A model generated the notes under the pieces. The model was not told the DNA's origin. It saw only the letters and a program-made list of their open reading frames with translations, and did no database searches. A DNA stretch of 64,000 nt from Anaeroglomus sp964630775 (GTDB lineage Bacteria > Planctomycetota > Phycisphaerae > Sedimentisphaerales > Anaerohalosphaeraceae): the NCBI GenBank assembly GCA_964630775.1, contig CAZVYY010000004.1:62001-126000 (forward strand), in the 5' to 3' direction. The translations under genes and the position numbers were made by a program. Of the stretch, positions 34,745-43,376 are shown one piece after another. The stretch's first letter is position 1. Each line of letters opens with the position of its first letter.

Positions 34745-35335
34745 TTACTTAATCATTCCCGCAAAACCCATGAATGCCAGCGTCAGCAATCCCGCGGTAA
34801 TCAGGGTAATCGGCGCCCCCTTAAGGCACTCAGGAATATCCGCCAGGGCAAGGTTTTCGCGGATACCCGCCATAATGCAGATGGCCATGGTAAATCCAAT
34901 CCCGGCGCCGAAGCTCAGCACCACCGCCATCAGGATATCGTTGACCTGCCACAGGTTCAAAAACAGGCACAACCCCAGAATGACGCAGTTGGTCGTAATC
35001 AGCGGCAGAAAGATGCCGAAGGCCTCGTACAGTGTCGGGAAAAATTTCCGCAGATACATTTCCACCAATTGGACGGCCCCGGCAATGACCAGAATAAAGC
35101 AGACATAACGGGTGACTTCCAGCGCCGTTCCGAGCAAAAACAAGTGATCAATCAGCCAGGTCAATGTCCCGGCCAGGGTGGTCACAAAGGTCACGGCCAG
35201 CCCCATGCCGAAGGCCATATCCAGCCGCCCCGAAACACCCAGGTACGGACAGCAGCCCAGAAACTTGGTGAAGACCAGGTTATTAATCAGAACGATGCTG
35301 ATAAACACTAAGACGATATGTTCCAAATATTCCAT
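34745..35335 (-). CDS. rnfA: Rnf complex subunit RnfA
   Basis: 196 residues, six hydrophobic helices. The conserved NLVFTKFLGCCPYLGVSG segment (about 21-38) and LITTNCVILG carry the membrane cysteines that bind the intramembrane FeS cluster shared with RnfE. GGAG nine bases before the ATG. Fifth subunit gene of the operon. Confidence 0.96.
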   Translation of the reverse strand: MEYLEHIVLVFISIVLINNLVFTKFLGCCPYLGVSGRLDMAFGMGLAVTFVTTLAGTLTWLIDHLFLLGTALEVTRYVCFILVIAGAVQLVEMYLRKFFPTLYEAFGIFLPLITTNCVILGLCLFLNLWQVNDILMAVVLSFGAGIGFTMAICIMAGIRENLALADIPECLKGAPITLITAGLLTLAFMGFAGMIK

Positions 35336-35365
35336 AATCCATTACTCCAGAAAAGCCCGATGTCA

Positions 35366-35977
35366 TCAGGCTTTTTTCTTCGTGGCCAGATTGACCAATC
35401 CAAGCATCAGTCCCAGCGTGACAAACGCGCCGACCGGCATTGCCATTCCCGCCCAGGGGACAAAACCGCCGGGCATCACCTGCACGGTCTCAAAAATCCT
35501 GCCGGTGGACAGGACTTCGCGGATAGAAGCCAGGATACACAACACCACCGTAAAACCGATACCATAAGCCAGACCATCAATCACACTGATCCACGGACCG
35601 TTTTTACTGGCACAGGCCTCGGCCCGGCAGATAATAATGCAATTGACGATAATCAGCGGAATATAAGGGCCTAATTTGGCACTCATCTCCGGCAGATACG
35701 CCTTCAGGAATAAATCCGCGATCGTCACAAACGTGGCAATCGTCAGGGTGAACATCATGATGCGCAGATGCGGCTTGAGCAGGTTTCGCATCAGGCTGAC
35801 CACCAGATTGGAACAGATCAGAACGAAGATGACGCTAAGCCCCATGGTCAGGGCTGCTTTGGCGCCGGTAGTTACTGCCAGGGTCGGGCACATCCCCAGC
35901 AATAGACGCAGCACGGGGTTTTCCGACCAGATGCCGGCGGTAAAGGTACTGCCGATGGTTAATTGTTTATCTGCCAT
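35366..35977 (-). CDS. rnfE: Rnf complex subunit RnfE
   Basis: 203 residues, six helices, paralogue of RnfA. GMCPTLAVTTGAKAALTMG and PLIIVNCIIICRAE give the second pair of cluster cysteines. Eleven bases separate it from the rnfG stop. Confidence 0.96.
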   Translation of the reverse strand: MADKQLTIGSTFTAGIWSENPVLRLLLGMCPTLAVTTGAKAALTMGLSVIFVLICSNLVVSLMRNLLKPHLRIMMFTLTIATFVTIADLFLKAYLPEMSAKLGPYIPLIIVNCIIICRAEACASKNGPWISVIDGLAYGIGFTVVLCILASIREVLSTGRIFETVQVMPGGFVPWAGMAMPVGAFVTLGLMLGLVNLATKKKA

Positions 35978-35988
35978 AGTGTGTAACC

Positions 35989-36639
35989 TTAAGGATTAAT
36001 CAGTTTTTTTTCGGTCAGTTGTTTTTGAATCGGTTCAATAAACTGATTCAGGATATTGATTACCGATTGGCTGGTTACAGTCGCGCCGGTAATCGCAATA
36101 ATTTCAGAATCGATTTTTTTATCATCCCCGAATTTTGCCAGCGTCAGCGGCCCAGCGGGGACGCCTTTAAACTGGGCCTGATAGAAGCCGTCCTTGATAT
36201 TGATTTTATCGCCAAAGCCGGGGGTTTCGTTGCTGCTTAATACCCCAAAGCCCAGCAGGGTCTTGAATTGGGCATCGGCGGCAACGACTAATTTGATTTT
36301 GTCGGCGAATCCGCTGCCCTCACAGACGAACGCCCAGCCGACACAATTGCCCGAGGCATCCAGACCTTTGCGAACATCGGCCCTGATGCTTTTGCCGCCG
36401 CCAAAATCCATAACGCTTTTCCCGCCCTGGAGTTCCAGGGTGATGTTGTCCTGCAGCGGTTCAAATTTTTCCGCCGCCGGCAGCAGCAACCGGGCCAGAT
36501 TGTTGAATTTATTAATTTCGTTCTGGGCAATTTTGGGTGCCCAGGCCGTATTGGTCACGGCCAGAAGTCCGCCGAAAAACACGGACGAGACCATCAGCAG
36601 CCAGCTTTCCCGGAAGAACAATGCAATCTTACTGGACAT
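35989..36639 (-). CDS. rnfG: Rnf complex subunit RnfG (covalent FMN)
   Basis: 216 residues with an N-terminal helix (about 13-30) and a periplasmic domain. ITGATVTSQSV near residue 183-193 is the flavinylation site, [S/T]GATxT, whose second Thr is modified by ApbE. AGGAGG eight bases before the ATG. It overlaps the rnfD stop by 11 bases. Confidence 0.95.
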   Translation of the reverse strand: MSSKIALFFRESWLLMVSSVFFGGLLAVTNTAWAPKIAQNEINKFNNLARLLLPAAEKFEPLQDNITLELQGGKSVMDFGGGKSIRADVRKGLDASGNCVGWAFVCEGSGFADKIKLVVAADAQFKTLLGFGVLSSNETPGFGDKINIKDGFYQAQFKGVPAGPLTLAKFGDDKKIDSEIIAITGATVTSQSVINILNQFIEPIQKQLTEKKLINP

Positions 36640-37642
36640 GGGGTTTTCCTCCTGCCGGAATCAGCCGGGTAAAGCGGTCAATCAACGGCGTCAGGGCATT
36701 CATAATCAGGACCGCGTACATCACGCCTTCGGGATATTCACCGAGAATGCGAATCAGCATAATCAGCACACCTACGCCAATGCCGAAAATAAACTCGCCT
36801 TTGCATGTCAAGGGGGACGTCACCGGGTCAGTCGCTATAAAGAACGCACACAGCATCATGCCGCCGCCGACCAGATGATAGACGGGACTGACATAGACCT
36901 CCGGCTTAATCAGCCATCCAACAGAGGCAACCACGGCAGCCGAAATCAGAACCATCGCAGGAATGCGCCAGGTGATGGTTTTACGGAACAGCATATAGAC
37001 GCCGCCCAGCAGAATCGCCAGGGCACTGGTTTCACCGAGACACCCGCCTTCAGTACCAAAAAAGGAATCCCGGTAAAACTTGCTGACCTCCACGGCATTT
37101 TCCTGGCCTTTGAGCGACGCCTTGCTCCAGGCCATCGCCGTGGCCTGTGTGGTGGCATGGGTATTGGCGGCGGTCATTGTCTTGAGAGCTTCGTCTTTGA
37201 CGGTCGCCGGAGCAGTCCAGGAGGTCATCAGGGTTCCAAAGGAAATCGCCAGAAACACACGGGCCGCCATCGCCGGATTGAATACATTATAGCCAAGGCC
37301 GCCATAGAGCATCTTGACAATCAGGATGGCAAAAACCCCGCCAATGACCGCAACCCACCACGGGGCCGCCGGCGGCAGGGAAAACGCAAGAATCACCCCC
37401 GTCACAACCGCACTGAGGTCGCTTAACGAATTGGGTTTCCTGCGAACGACATTCACCAGCCACTCACTGAGTAAACAGGAACCGACCGAGCACAACAGCA
37501 AAACGACGGCATACTGGCGGAAAAACCAGATGGATGCTGCCATCGGAAACGCCAGCCCAATCAGCACATCCAGCATCACCCGCTGAGTGGACAGCGGCTG
37601 GCTGATATGCGGGGCCGGCGAAACAGTTATCTTACTGAGCAT
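36629..37642 (-). CDS. rnfD: Rnf complex subunit RnfD
   Basis: 337 residues, about nine helices. The GGCLGETSALAILLGG segment (about residue 201-216) contains the Thr that carries covalent FMN in NqrB/RnfD proteins. It forms the main ion-translocating membrane part with RnfA/E. AAGGA precedes the ATG. Confidence 0.95.
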   Translation of the reverse strand: MLSKITVSPAPHISQPLSTQRVMLDVLIGLAFPMAASIWFFRQYAVVLLLCSVGSCLLSEWLVNVVRRKPNSLSDLSAVVTGVILAFSLPPAAPWWVAVIGGVFAILIVKMLYGGLGYNVFNPAMAARVFLAISFGTLMTSWTAPATVKDEALKTMTAANTHATTQATAMAWSKASLKGQENAVEVSKFYRDSFFGTEGGCLGETSALAILLGGVYMLFRKTITWRIPAMVLISAAVVASVGWLIKPEVYVSPVYHLVGGGMMLCAFFIATDPVTSPLTCKGEFIFGIGVGVLIMLIRILGEYPEGVMYAVLIMNALTPLIDRFTRLIPAGGKPHVQ

Positions 37643-37680
37643 GGAAACAGAGTCCTTTCAATTATGCTTGCAACTGTCGT

Positions 37681-39051
37681 CTATGCCTTCTTTTTGGCGC
37701 GGGCGACTAATAACTTTCCGGTTTTAATGTATCCGGTCAATTCGATATTGGCTGGACACACATAACTGCAGCAGCCGCACTCGATACAGGCGGACATGAA
37801 GTATTGCTCCTGAGCAACATCCAGTTTATTCGCCTTGACCGCATGGGCAATCCTGGTGGGATTGAGATTTTCCGGACAGGCCGAAAGACATCGCCCGCAG
37901 CGGATACAGGCGGTCTGAGTCTGGTTAAACTTGGCCTCGGTGACTTCTTTTCGGGTCAGAAACGTCAGGCCGCCGTTGGTCTTGGTAATAGGAGTTGAAA
38001 AGTCCGCAATCGCAAATCCCATCATCGGCCCGCCCATGACCACCTTGGCCGCGGTTTCAGTCAAACCCCCGCAATAATCAATCAATTCCTGGACGCTGAT
38101 CCCGATAGGACAATAATAATTGCCCGGCTTGCAAATCGCCCGGCCGGTTACAGAAACCACGCGGTGCGTCAGCGGATTTCCGAAGACCACCGCCTCGGCA
38201 ATCGCCGCTGCCGTAGCGACATTCACAACACAAGCCCCAATAACCGGCGGAATACTGTTTGTGGGGACGATTTTGTTCCAAACGGCACGTATAAGCTGTC
38301 TTTCGCCGCCCTGCGGGTACTTTGTTTTGACGGGAACGACTTGGATGTCTTCATCATTTCCGAGAGCTTCTATCGCCTTGTTAAATATGGTAATGGCTTC
38401 GGGTTTGTTGTCTTCGATGCCGATTCGGATTTGGTCAACGCCGGCCGCTTTTGCGGTAAGTCGAATACCGGCAAGCACTTGCCATGTCCATTCGAGCATC
38501 ACACGGTAATCACAGGTCAAAAACGGCTCACATTCGCAGCCATTGACAATCAAAATGGTCTTGGGCATCGCGGGATTGGGTTCGATTTTAACCCGAGCCG
38601 GGAAGCCCGCTCCTCCCATACCGACAATACCGGCATCCTTAATCGCCCTGCAAATCTGCTCGGAAGTCCATTTCGACAGGTCAAACTTGGCATCAAACCG
38701 CCCGGCCACCGGCAATTTGGGTTCGTTTTGCGCGGGATCAACATCAATGATTACCGCCATTGTCCTGCCTAAAACCGGATGAGGGGCGAGGGTAATATCT
38801 TTGACCGTACCATTGACTGGGGAATGAATGGCCGCCGAGACAAAGGCATCGGAGGAGCCAATCACCTGACCTGCCTTGACCATATCCTTTTTATTGACAA
38901 CAGGTTTGCACGGAGCACCTAAATGCTGACTCAGTAAAACGACAACCTGTTTTGGATTCGGAATAACCTCAATCGGTCGTCCCTGACTATACTGCTTGCC
39001 TTCCGGCGGGTGAACACCGCCGGGGAAGCTGAATTTTCCTCGTGTTTCCAT
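37681..39051 (-). CDS. rnfC: Rnf complex subunit RnfC (NADH/FMN site)
   Basis: 457 residues from the ATG at 39051 (AGGA upstream); the open frame extends to 39114 but without a ribosome site and inside the previous gene's tail. N-terminal GGVHPPEGK barrel-type start, then GMGGAGFPARVK (NADH/FMN-binding, Complex I NuoF-like), then two complete C-x2-C-x2-C-x3-CP motifs (CIRCGRCLSACP and CIECGCCSYVCP). It reduces NAD in the cytoplasm. Confidence 0.96.
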   Translation of the reverse strand: METRGKFSFPGGVHPPEGKQYSQGRPIEVIPNPKQVVVLLSQHLGAPCKPVVNKKDMVKAGQVIGSSDAFVSAAIHSPVNGTVKDITLAPHPVLGRTMAVIIDVDPAQNEPKLPVAGRFDAKFDLSKWTSEQICRAIKDAGIVGMGGAGFPARVKIEPNPAMPKTILIVNGCECEPFLTCDYRVMLEWTWQVLAGIRLTAKAAGVDQIRIGIEDNKPEAITIFNKAIEALGNDEDIQVVPVKTKYPQGGERQLIRAVWNKIVPTNSIPPVIGACVVNVATAAAIAEAVVFGNPLTHRVVSVTGRAICKPGNYYCPIGISVQELIDYCGGLTETAAKVVMGGPMMGFAIADFSTPITKTNGGLTFLTRKEVTEAKFNQTQTACIRCGRCLSACPENLNPTRIAHAVKANKLDVAQEQYFMSACIECGCCSYVCPANIELTGYIKTGKLLVARAKKKA

Positions 39052-39061
39052 CACGCTTTTC

Positions 39062-39361
39062 CTATTTAGGACATCTTGTTTGTCCGGATTTATTCCGCGT
39101 AAAAAATAGAACACCCAAAATTGTTATGAAGGCTACAACCAAGCCAATGCCAAACAAAGCCAATGTAAGCAATTTTGGACTTTCAATTCGACTTTTTAAC
39201 CAGGTCTGGGCGATACCAGCGGCACACACAAACGCCGCTACGGGTAGAACGAAAGCCTGAATTGCTTTCCAAGTAATATTCGGGCCTTGAGACTGGCCAA
39301 GTTTCTGATAGACCTCTTTGCAGGTATCTTGCTGCCCGCAGCCGGCACAATGCTTATCCAT
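39062..39361 (-). CDS. Small two-helix membrane protein with N-terminal Cys cluster, first gene of rnf operon
   Basis: 99 residues. The N-terminus has C5-x2-C8-x5-C14 (CAGCGQQDTC), followed by two hydrophobic helices (about 35-50 and 66-87) and a basic C-terminus. The rnfC ATG lies just 10 bases downstream, so the two are co-transcribed. Bacteroidota place rseC (SoxR-reducing factor) in this operon, but this protein is not recognisably RseC. A role in Rnf assembly or FeS/redox sensing is inferred from position only. Confidence 0.8.
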   Translation of the reverse strand: MDKHCAGCGQQDTCKEVYQKLGQSQGPNITWKAIQAFVLPVAAFVCAAGIAQTWLKSRIESPKLLTLALFGIGLVVAFITILGVLFFTRNKSGQTRCPK

Positions 39362-39392
39362 TTATTGTTCCGCTTTCACAAGTAATGAGATT

Positions 39393-39421
39393 TATATAGT
39401 CCAAAGCCCCCGTCTTTGCAA
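39393..39421 (-). promoter_or_regulatory. Putative promoter of the rnf operon
   Basis: Minus strand TTGCAA (39421-39416), 17-base spacer, TATATA (39398-39393), about 30 bases before the first gene. It faces away from the aroG promoter. Confidence 0.6.
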
Positions 39422-39461
39422 GAAGATTTTTGACTGCTGCAGGACCAGCGGGCTTAAAGAT

Positions 39462-39490
39462 TTGCATTCATTTTAGAATTCGAGTATAAT
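39462..39490 (+). promoter_or_regulatory. Putative promoter of aroG
   Basis: TTGCAT, 17-base spacer ending in TTCGAG, then TATAAT, 43 bases before the ATG. Confidence 0.65.
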
Positions 39491-39533
39491 AATTGTTTCT
39501 ATAAACAAAAACAGAGTAATCCTATCGGATTCT

Positions 39534-40577
39534 ATGGAACGCACGGATAATCTAAATATCAAATGTTTCCGGCCATTAATCACGCCGGAAGAACTGAAGC
39601 GGGAATTTCCGCAAACCGAAGAGGCTGCGCACCTGGTTGCGTCCTCACGCAAGATTATCGAGAATATCCTGACCAACAAAGATAAACGCCGACTGGTGAT
39701 TACTGGACCTTGCAGCCTGCATGACCGCGAAGCGACTCTCGAATATGCTGGACGGCTGAACAAGCTGCAGATGGGGCTATCCGGGAAAGTCTTGCTGGTC
39801 ATGCGGGCCTATTTTGAAAAACCCCGTACCACACTGGGCTGGAAGGGAATGCTCTATGATCCCCATCTAGACGGGTCGTACGATATCGAATTCGGCCTGC
39901 GGCAGTCCCGCAGCATTCTTTCTGAGATTGCCAAGCTCGGATTGCCGGTCGCCACGGAAATCCTGGAGCCGATTATTCCGCAATATCTGTGTGATTTGAT
40001 CAGTTGGGCCGCGATTGGCGCCCGGACCAGCGAATCCCAGATTCACCGGCAGATGGCCAGCGGACTTTCGATGCCGATTGGCTTCAAGAACGCCACGGAC
40101 GGCAATCTTGCCGTAGCAATGGACGCCATCAAAGCTGCGGCCAGCCCGCATTCATTCCTGGGGATTGACCGTGACGGCAAAGTTGTTGTCGCCGAAACCA
40201 AAGGGAATAAATACGGCCACCTGGTCATGCGGGGCGGAACAGGCGGACCGAACTTTGGCAGTGAATTTGTCGCGTTTGCTGAGGTGCTGCTGCAAAAGGC
40301 CAACATCGACAATGGTATTATTATCGATTGCAGTCATGCCAACTCGCACAAGGACCACAAACGGCAAAAAGACGCCCTGTATGATGTCGCCGACCAGATT
40401 CGCAGCGGCTCGACGGTCATTTCGGGTGTGATGCTTGAAAGCTTTATCAAGGAAGGCCGGCAAAGCATCGGCTCGGTGGGCCAGCTTAAATATGGGGTAT
40501 CCCTGACCGATTCCTGTATCAGTTGGGAAGAAACCGAAGAGCTGGTTCGCAGCTTCGCCGGGGCAATTTCTCTATAA
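39534..40577 (+). CDS. aroG: 3-deoxy-7-phosphoheptulonate (DAHP) synthase, AroG/F/H type
   Basis: 347 residues of the class I-alpha family. Motifs include GPCSLHD (about 61-67, phosphate/PEP loop), YFEKPRTTLGWKG, KNATDGN and the metal-binding IIDCSHANSHKDH. It joins phosphoenolpyruvate and erythrose 4-phosphate, the first step of aromatic amino acid synthesis. The stop overlaps the convergent restriction gene's stop by six bases. Monocistronic, with its own promoter. Confidence 0.97.
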   Translation: MERTDNLNIKCFRPLITPEELKREFPQTEEAAHLVASSRKIIENILTNKDKRRLVITGPCSLHDREATLEYAGRLNKLQMGLSGKVLLVMRAYFEKPRTTLGWKGMLYDPHLDGSYDIEFGLRQSRSILSEIAKLGLPVATEILEPIIPQYLCDLISWAAIGARTSESQIHRQMASGLSMPIGFKNATDGNLAVAMDAIKAAASPHSFLGIDRDGKVVVAETKGNKYGHLVMRGGTGGPNFGSEFVAFAEVLLQKANIDNGIIIDCSHANSHKDHKRQKDALYDVADQIRSGSTVISGVMLESFIKEGRQSIGSVGQLKYGVSLTDSCISWEETEELVRSFAGAISL

Positions 40578-41327
40578 ATTCTTGCCTAATAGTATTTCCG
40601 CAGGATTTATCTTGAACTGTAACATTTTAGATGTTTCTCGACCCCCATCTCCTCCTTTTCGCTGTATTGTTATTTTCCCCATTCTAATATTCCCTCTCTC
40701 GGTTATAATAATTTCACCTTCAGCAAAAAAACTAATAACTCGATCAATTGGCCACAGGGACCACTGTTGATCACTATTTGCTTTTTGAATAACAAGCCAC
40801 CATTGAGCAGCCTGTTCATCTTCTCCAGCAAAAATGGTTCTCAAAATGGTAGCCCTATTGTCATAGAAAAAGCTAACCAGCCTTTTCTGCTCATCAAGAG
40901 AAAATTCATCCGCAAACATTCTTCGGGGGTCACGCCCTCTTATGGTTGGGTGCGAATAACCAGTATATAGCTTGAGAAGGTGTTCAATGTCAGAAGGGAT
41001 ATTCCACAATTCAGAATAACGATCAACCCATCTTTTATCAATTTGATTATATCCCCGTAAATTACTTACAAGCTTAACCTGAATAAAATGAAGATATGAC
41101 CTACTCCCCTCCTCTACTTCGACTGAAATATCAGCTTTATATGAACCAGTTATTTGTTTTGCGCGGACAGAAACTATTCTTTCAACTCGGTGTCCTAATA
41201 AAACCAGCCAATTCTGTGCTACAAGGTCTTTATGCCACAGATTGAAACGCGCGATCACCTTATGTTCATTTTTAAAACCGCACCGCGCAGTATTAGACCC
41301 CAGACGTCTTGAACCAGAACGTGTCAT
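40572..41327 (-). CDS. Type II restriction endonuclease (PD-(D/E)xK type)
   Basis: 251 residues from the ATG at 41327, with AAAGGAGAG upstream; the longer frame (to 41360) has none. The candidate active site is D-x(n)-Q-V-K: KADISVEV, then HFIQVKLVSN. The C-terminal block KITIQRKGGDGGRETSKMLQFK is conserved-looking. Divergent from a Dam-type methylase, as expected for a type II pair. Recognition site unknown. The DNA is AT-rich compared with its neighbours. Confidence 0.82.
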   Translation of the reverse strand: MTRSGSRRLGSNTARCGFKNEHKVIARFNLWHKDLVAQNWLVLLGHRVERIVSVRAKQITGSYKADISVEVEEGSRSYLHFIQVKLVSNLRGYNQIDKRWVDRYSELWNIPSDIEHLLKLYTGYSHPTIRGRDPRRMFADEFSLDEQKRLVSFFYDNRATILRTIFAGEDEQAAQWWLVIQKANSDQQWSLWPIDRVISFFAEGEIIITERGNIRMGKITIQRKGGDGGRETSKMLQFKINPAEILLGKNL

Positions 41328-41376
41328 AAATCTCTCCTTTACAGACAAACAGCACAACATTAATCAAAGCAAAGCC

Positions 41377-41394
41377 AATCAATGACTGTTGATT
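41377..41394. promoter_or_regulatory. Dyad AATCAA-N6-TTGATT between restriction and methylase genes
   Basis: A perfect dyad. Its right half is the -35 hexamer (TTGATT, 41389-41394) of the methylase promoter candidate, with TAATAT (41412-41417) at 17 bases; the left half read on minus is the same TTGATT facing the restriction gene. A protein or the methylase itself might bind here to balance the two genes. Confidence 0.45.
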
Positions 41395-41449
41395 TAGTCG
41401 TAATATTATGTTAATATCGGATATATTGATCTTTTTTCTGAGGAAAATA

Positions 41450-42313
41450 ATGGACAAAAACCTGTTATTTGATGACATATCATCAGGGCCTACTCAATAT
41501 AAAAAAGGCCCGAGAGCCCCTTTTGCTTGGTATGGTGGCAAATTTTACTATGCAAAATGGATCATAGACCATTTCTGTGCCCACCGAGTATATATTGAGC
41601 CCTTTGGGGGTGCAGCAAATATCCTGTTAAATAAAAATCATAGTGAAGTAGAAATATTCAACGATTTGGACAATCGAATTGTCAATTTTTTCAGAGTACT
41701 TCGAGACAAGAAAAAATTCAACGAATTAATTAGGCTATTGAATCTTACTCCATACAGCAGGAAAGAATTCGAAGATATTATTACTGAAGAAGAAACCGAT
41801 GATCCTGTCAAAAATGCATGGCGTTTTTTTGTCACATGCCGTCAAGCGATTGGCGGACTTGGGATGTCTAAGTTAACCGTGTCAAGCTGGGCAATGAGTT
41901 TAAGAACAAGGAGGGAAATGGCAGAGCCTGTTTCAAAGTATTTATCTGCGATAGAAGGCATTCAAGAAATTGCTGAACGGTTTCGAACCGTAGCGATAGA
42001 AAATATGGATGCGATAAAATTAATAAAAAAATATGATTGTCAGGAAGCTTTGATATATTGTGACCCCCCCTATCTTCCCGAAACAAGATATGGAGCGAAT
42101 GCCAATACATATGCTTTTGAAATGAGCTATGAAGATCATGAGGCATTGTTAAATGCTCTCAATGACTGTAAATCACATGTCATTATTAGCGGCTATCATT
42201 CAGACCTCTATGATATGAAGTTACAAGGTTGGAGGATGGATTCAATAGAAGGAAAATCGCATATCGCCAATTCAGGGCAATTACGCAAAGAAGTATTATG
42301 GATGAATTGGTGA
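41450..42313 (+). CDS. DNA adenine-N6 methyltransferase, D12/Dam class
   Basis: 287 residues from the ATG at 41450 (AGGA upstream; the upstream ATG at 41408 lies in the promoter). Motif I is PFAWYGGKFYYAKWI with YIEPFGGAANILL; motif IV DPPY is at about 206-209. The class methylates adenine in a short target such as GATC-like sites. It would protect the host from the neighbouring endonuclease. AT-rich composition points to horizontal gain. Confidence 0.93.
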   Translation: MDKNLLFDDISSGPTQYKKGPRAPFAWYGGKFYYAKWIIDHFCAHRVYIEPFGGAANILLNKNHSEVEIFNDLDNRIVNFFRVLRDKKKFNELIRLLNLTPYSRKEFEDIITEEETDDPVKNAWRFFVTCRQAIGGLGMSKLTVSSWAMSLRTRREMAEPVSKYLSAIEGIQEIAERFRTVAIENMDAIKLIKKYDCQEALIYCDPPYLPETRYGANANTYAFEMSYEDHEALLNALNDCKSHVIISGYHSDLYDMKLQGWRMDSIEGKSHIANSGQLRKEVLWMNW

Positions 42314-42332
42314 TGTCTCTAACGTTATAAAT

Positions 42333-43337
42333 CTATTTCCACTGGTGCTGGCAAACGCCGGCCAGGATTTTTTCCGCACACTCCAGCGCCGCCAGGCCTT
42401 CTTCGGCCGTTACTTCGGGGCGACATGAGGGGTCTGCAACCGCTTTCAAAAACGCCTGCTGCTCGACCTTGAGCGGCTCGGCATCGGTAATATCCAGTTG
42501 TTCGATGTGCAGCATTTCCGTCCAGTTAACGGTGGAAAAATCAAAATCCTGAGCGGCCTGATGTTCGCGAATCCACTTGACCATATCCACATTGGGATCG
42601 GTTTTGATAACAATACCTTCTTTGGATTGATAATTCAGACTCAGATACGCCTGTCGGCTGAAGATGCGGACTTTGCGTTCGGTCTTCAAAGCAAGCCGGG
42701 ATGCAGTGATGTTGGCAATGCAGCCGTTTTCAAACGTAATGCGGGCATTGCAGATATCTTCATGGTCGGCGATAACATTGACGCCGACGGCTTCGACATT
42801 TTTGACGGGGCTGTTGGCCAGCGACAGAATAATATCAATATCATGAATCATCACATCGAGCACCACACCAATATCCATCGACCGGAACGGGTACGGGCTG
42901 ACCCGCGTCGCCTCAATAAACATCGGCTCGATATGCAGCCGCTTCATGGCCTGCACGACGGGATTACACCGTTCGGAATGCCCTACGGCAACGACAGTAT
43001 TGTATTGTTTGGATAACTCAACAATCCGCCGGCCTTCTTCGACACTGGCGGCCAGCGGTTTTTCAATCAGCACCGGAATCCGATTGGAAATCAGCAGCTC
43101 AGCCAAACTCTTATGAGCCACGGTAGGTGCTGATATCGTCACGGCGTCCACCTGACCGATAAGGTCTTTGGGGTCAGTCAGGGCCTTGCAGTTGTGCTGT
43201 TTGGCCAAATTCTGTGCCTTGACCGGGTCGGCATCCACTACCGCCACAAGCCGGGCCTGTTCCAGTTTGCCATAGACTTTGGCATGAATGCCGCCCATCT
43301 TGCCGGCGCCGATAATCGCTGTACGGATTGTATCCAT
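42333..43337 (-). CDS. Gfo/Idh/MocA-family oxidoreductase in the lipid A cluster
   Basis: 334 residues. Rossmann start IIGAGKMGGIHAKVY (8-22), EKPLA (about 93-97), and the substrate-domain motif MIHDIDIILS. Directly downstream of lpxA on the same strand. GnnA, a member of this family in Acidithiobacillus and Leptospira, oxidises UDP-GlcNAc at C3 for 2,3-diamino lipid A; that role is plausible here, but no GnnB-type aminotransferase is in the window. Confidence 0.88.
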   Translation of the reverse strand: MDTIRTAIIGAGKMGGIHAKVYGKLEQARLVAVVDADPVKAQNLAKQHNCKALTDPKDLIGQVDAVTISAPTVAHKSLAELLISNRIPVLIEKPLAASVEEGRRIVELSKQYNTVVAVGHSERCNPVVQAMKRLHIEPMFIEATRVSPYPFRSMDIGVVLDVMIHDIDIILSLANSPVKNVEAVGVNVIADHEDICNARITFENGCIANITASRLALKTERKVRIFSRQAYLSLNYQSKEGIVIKTDPNVDMVKWIREHQAAQDFDFSTVNWTEMLHIEQLDITDAEPLKVEQQAFLKAVADPSCRPEVTAEEGLAALECAEKILAGVCQHQWK

Positions 43338-43376
43338 CGCTGTTTCCTGCCGCGTCGCGGCGACTATGCAACTTCG

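Noticed and set aside
43349..43361. GCCGCGTCGCGGC palindrome before the Gfo/Idh gene
   Set aside because: Short, GC-rich and next to a ribosome site; no evidence of function.
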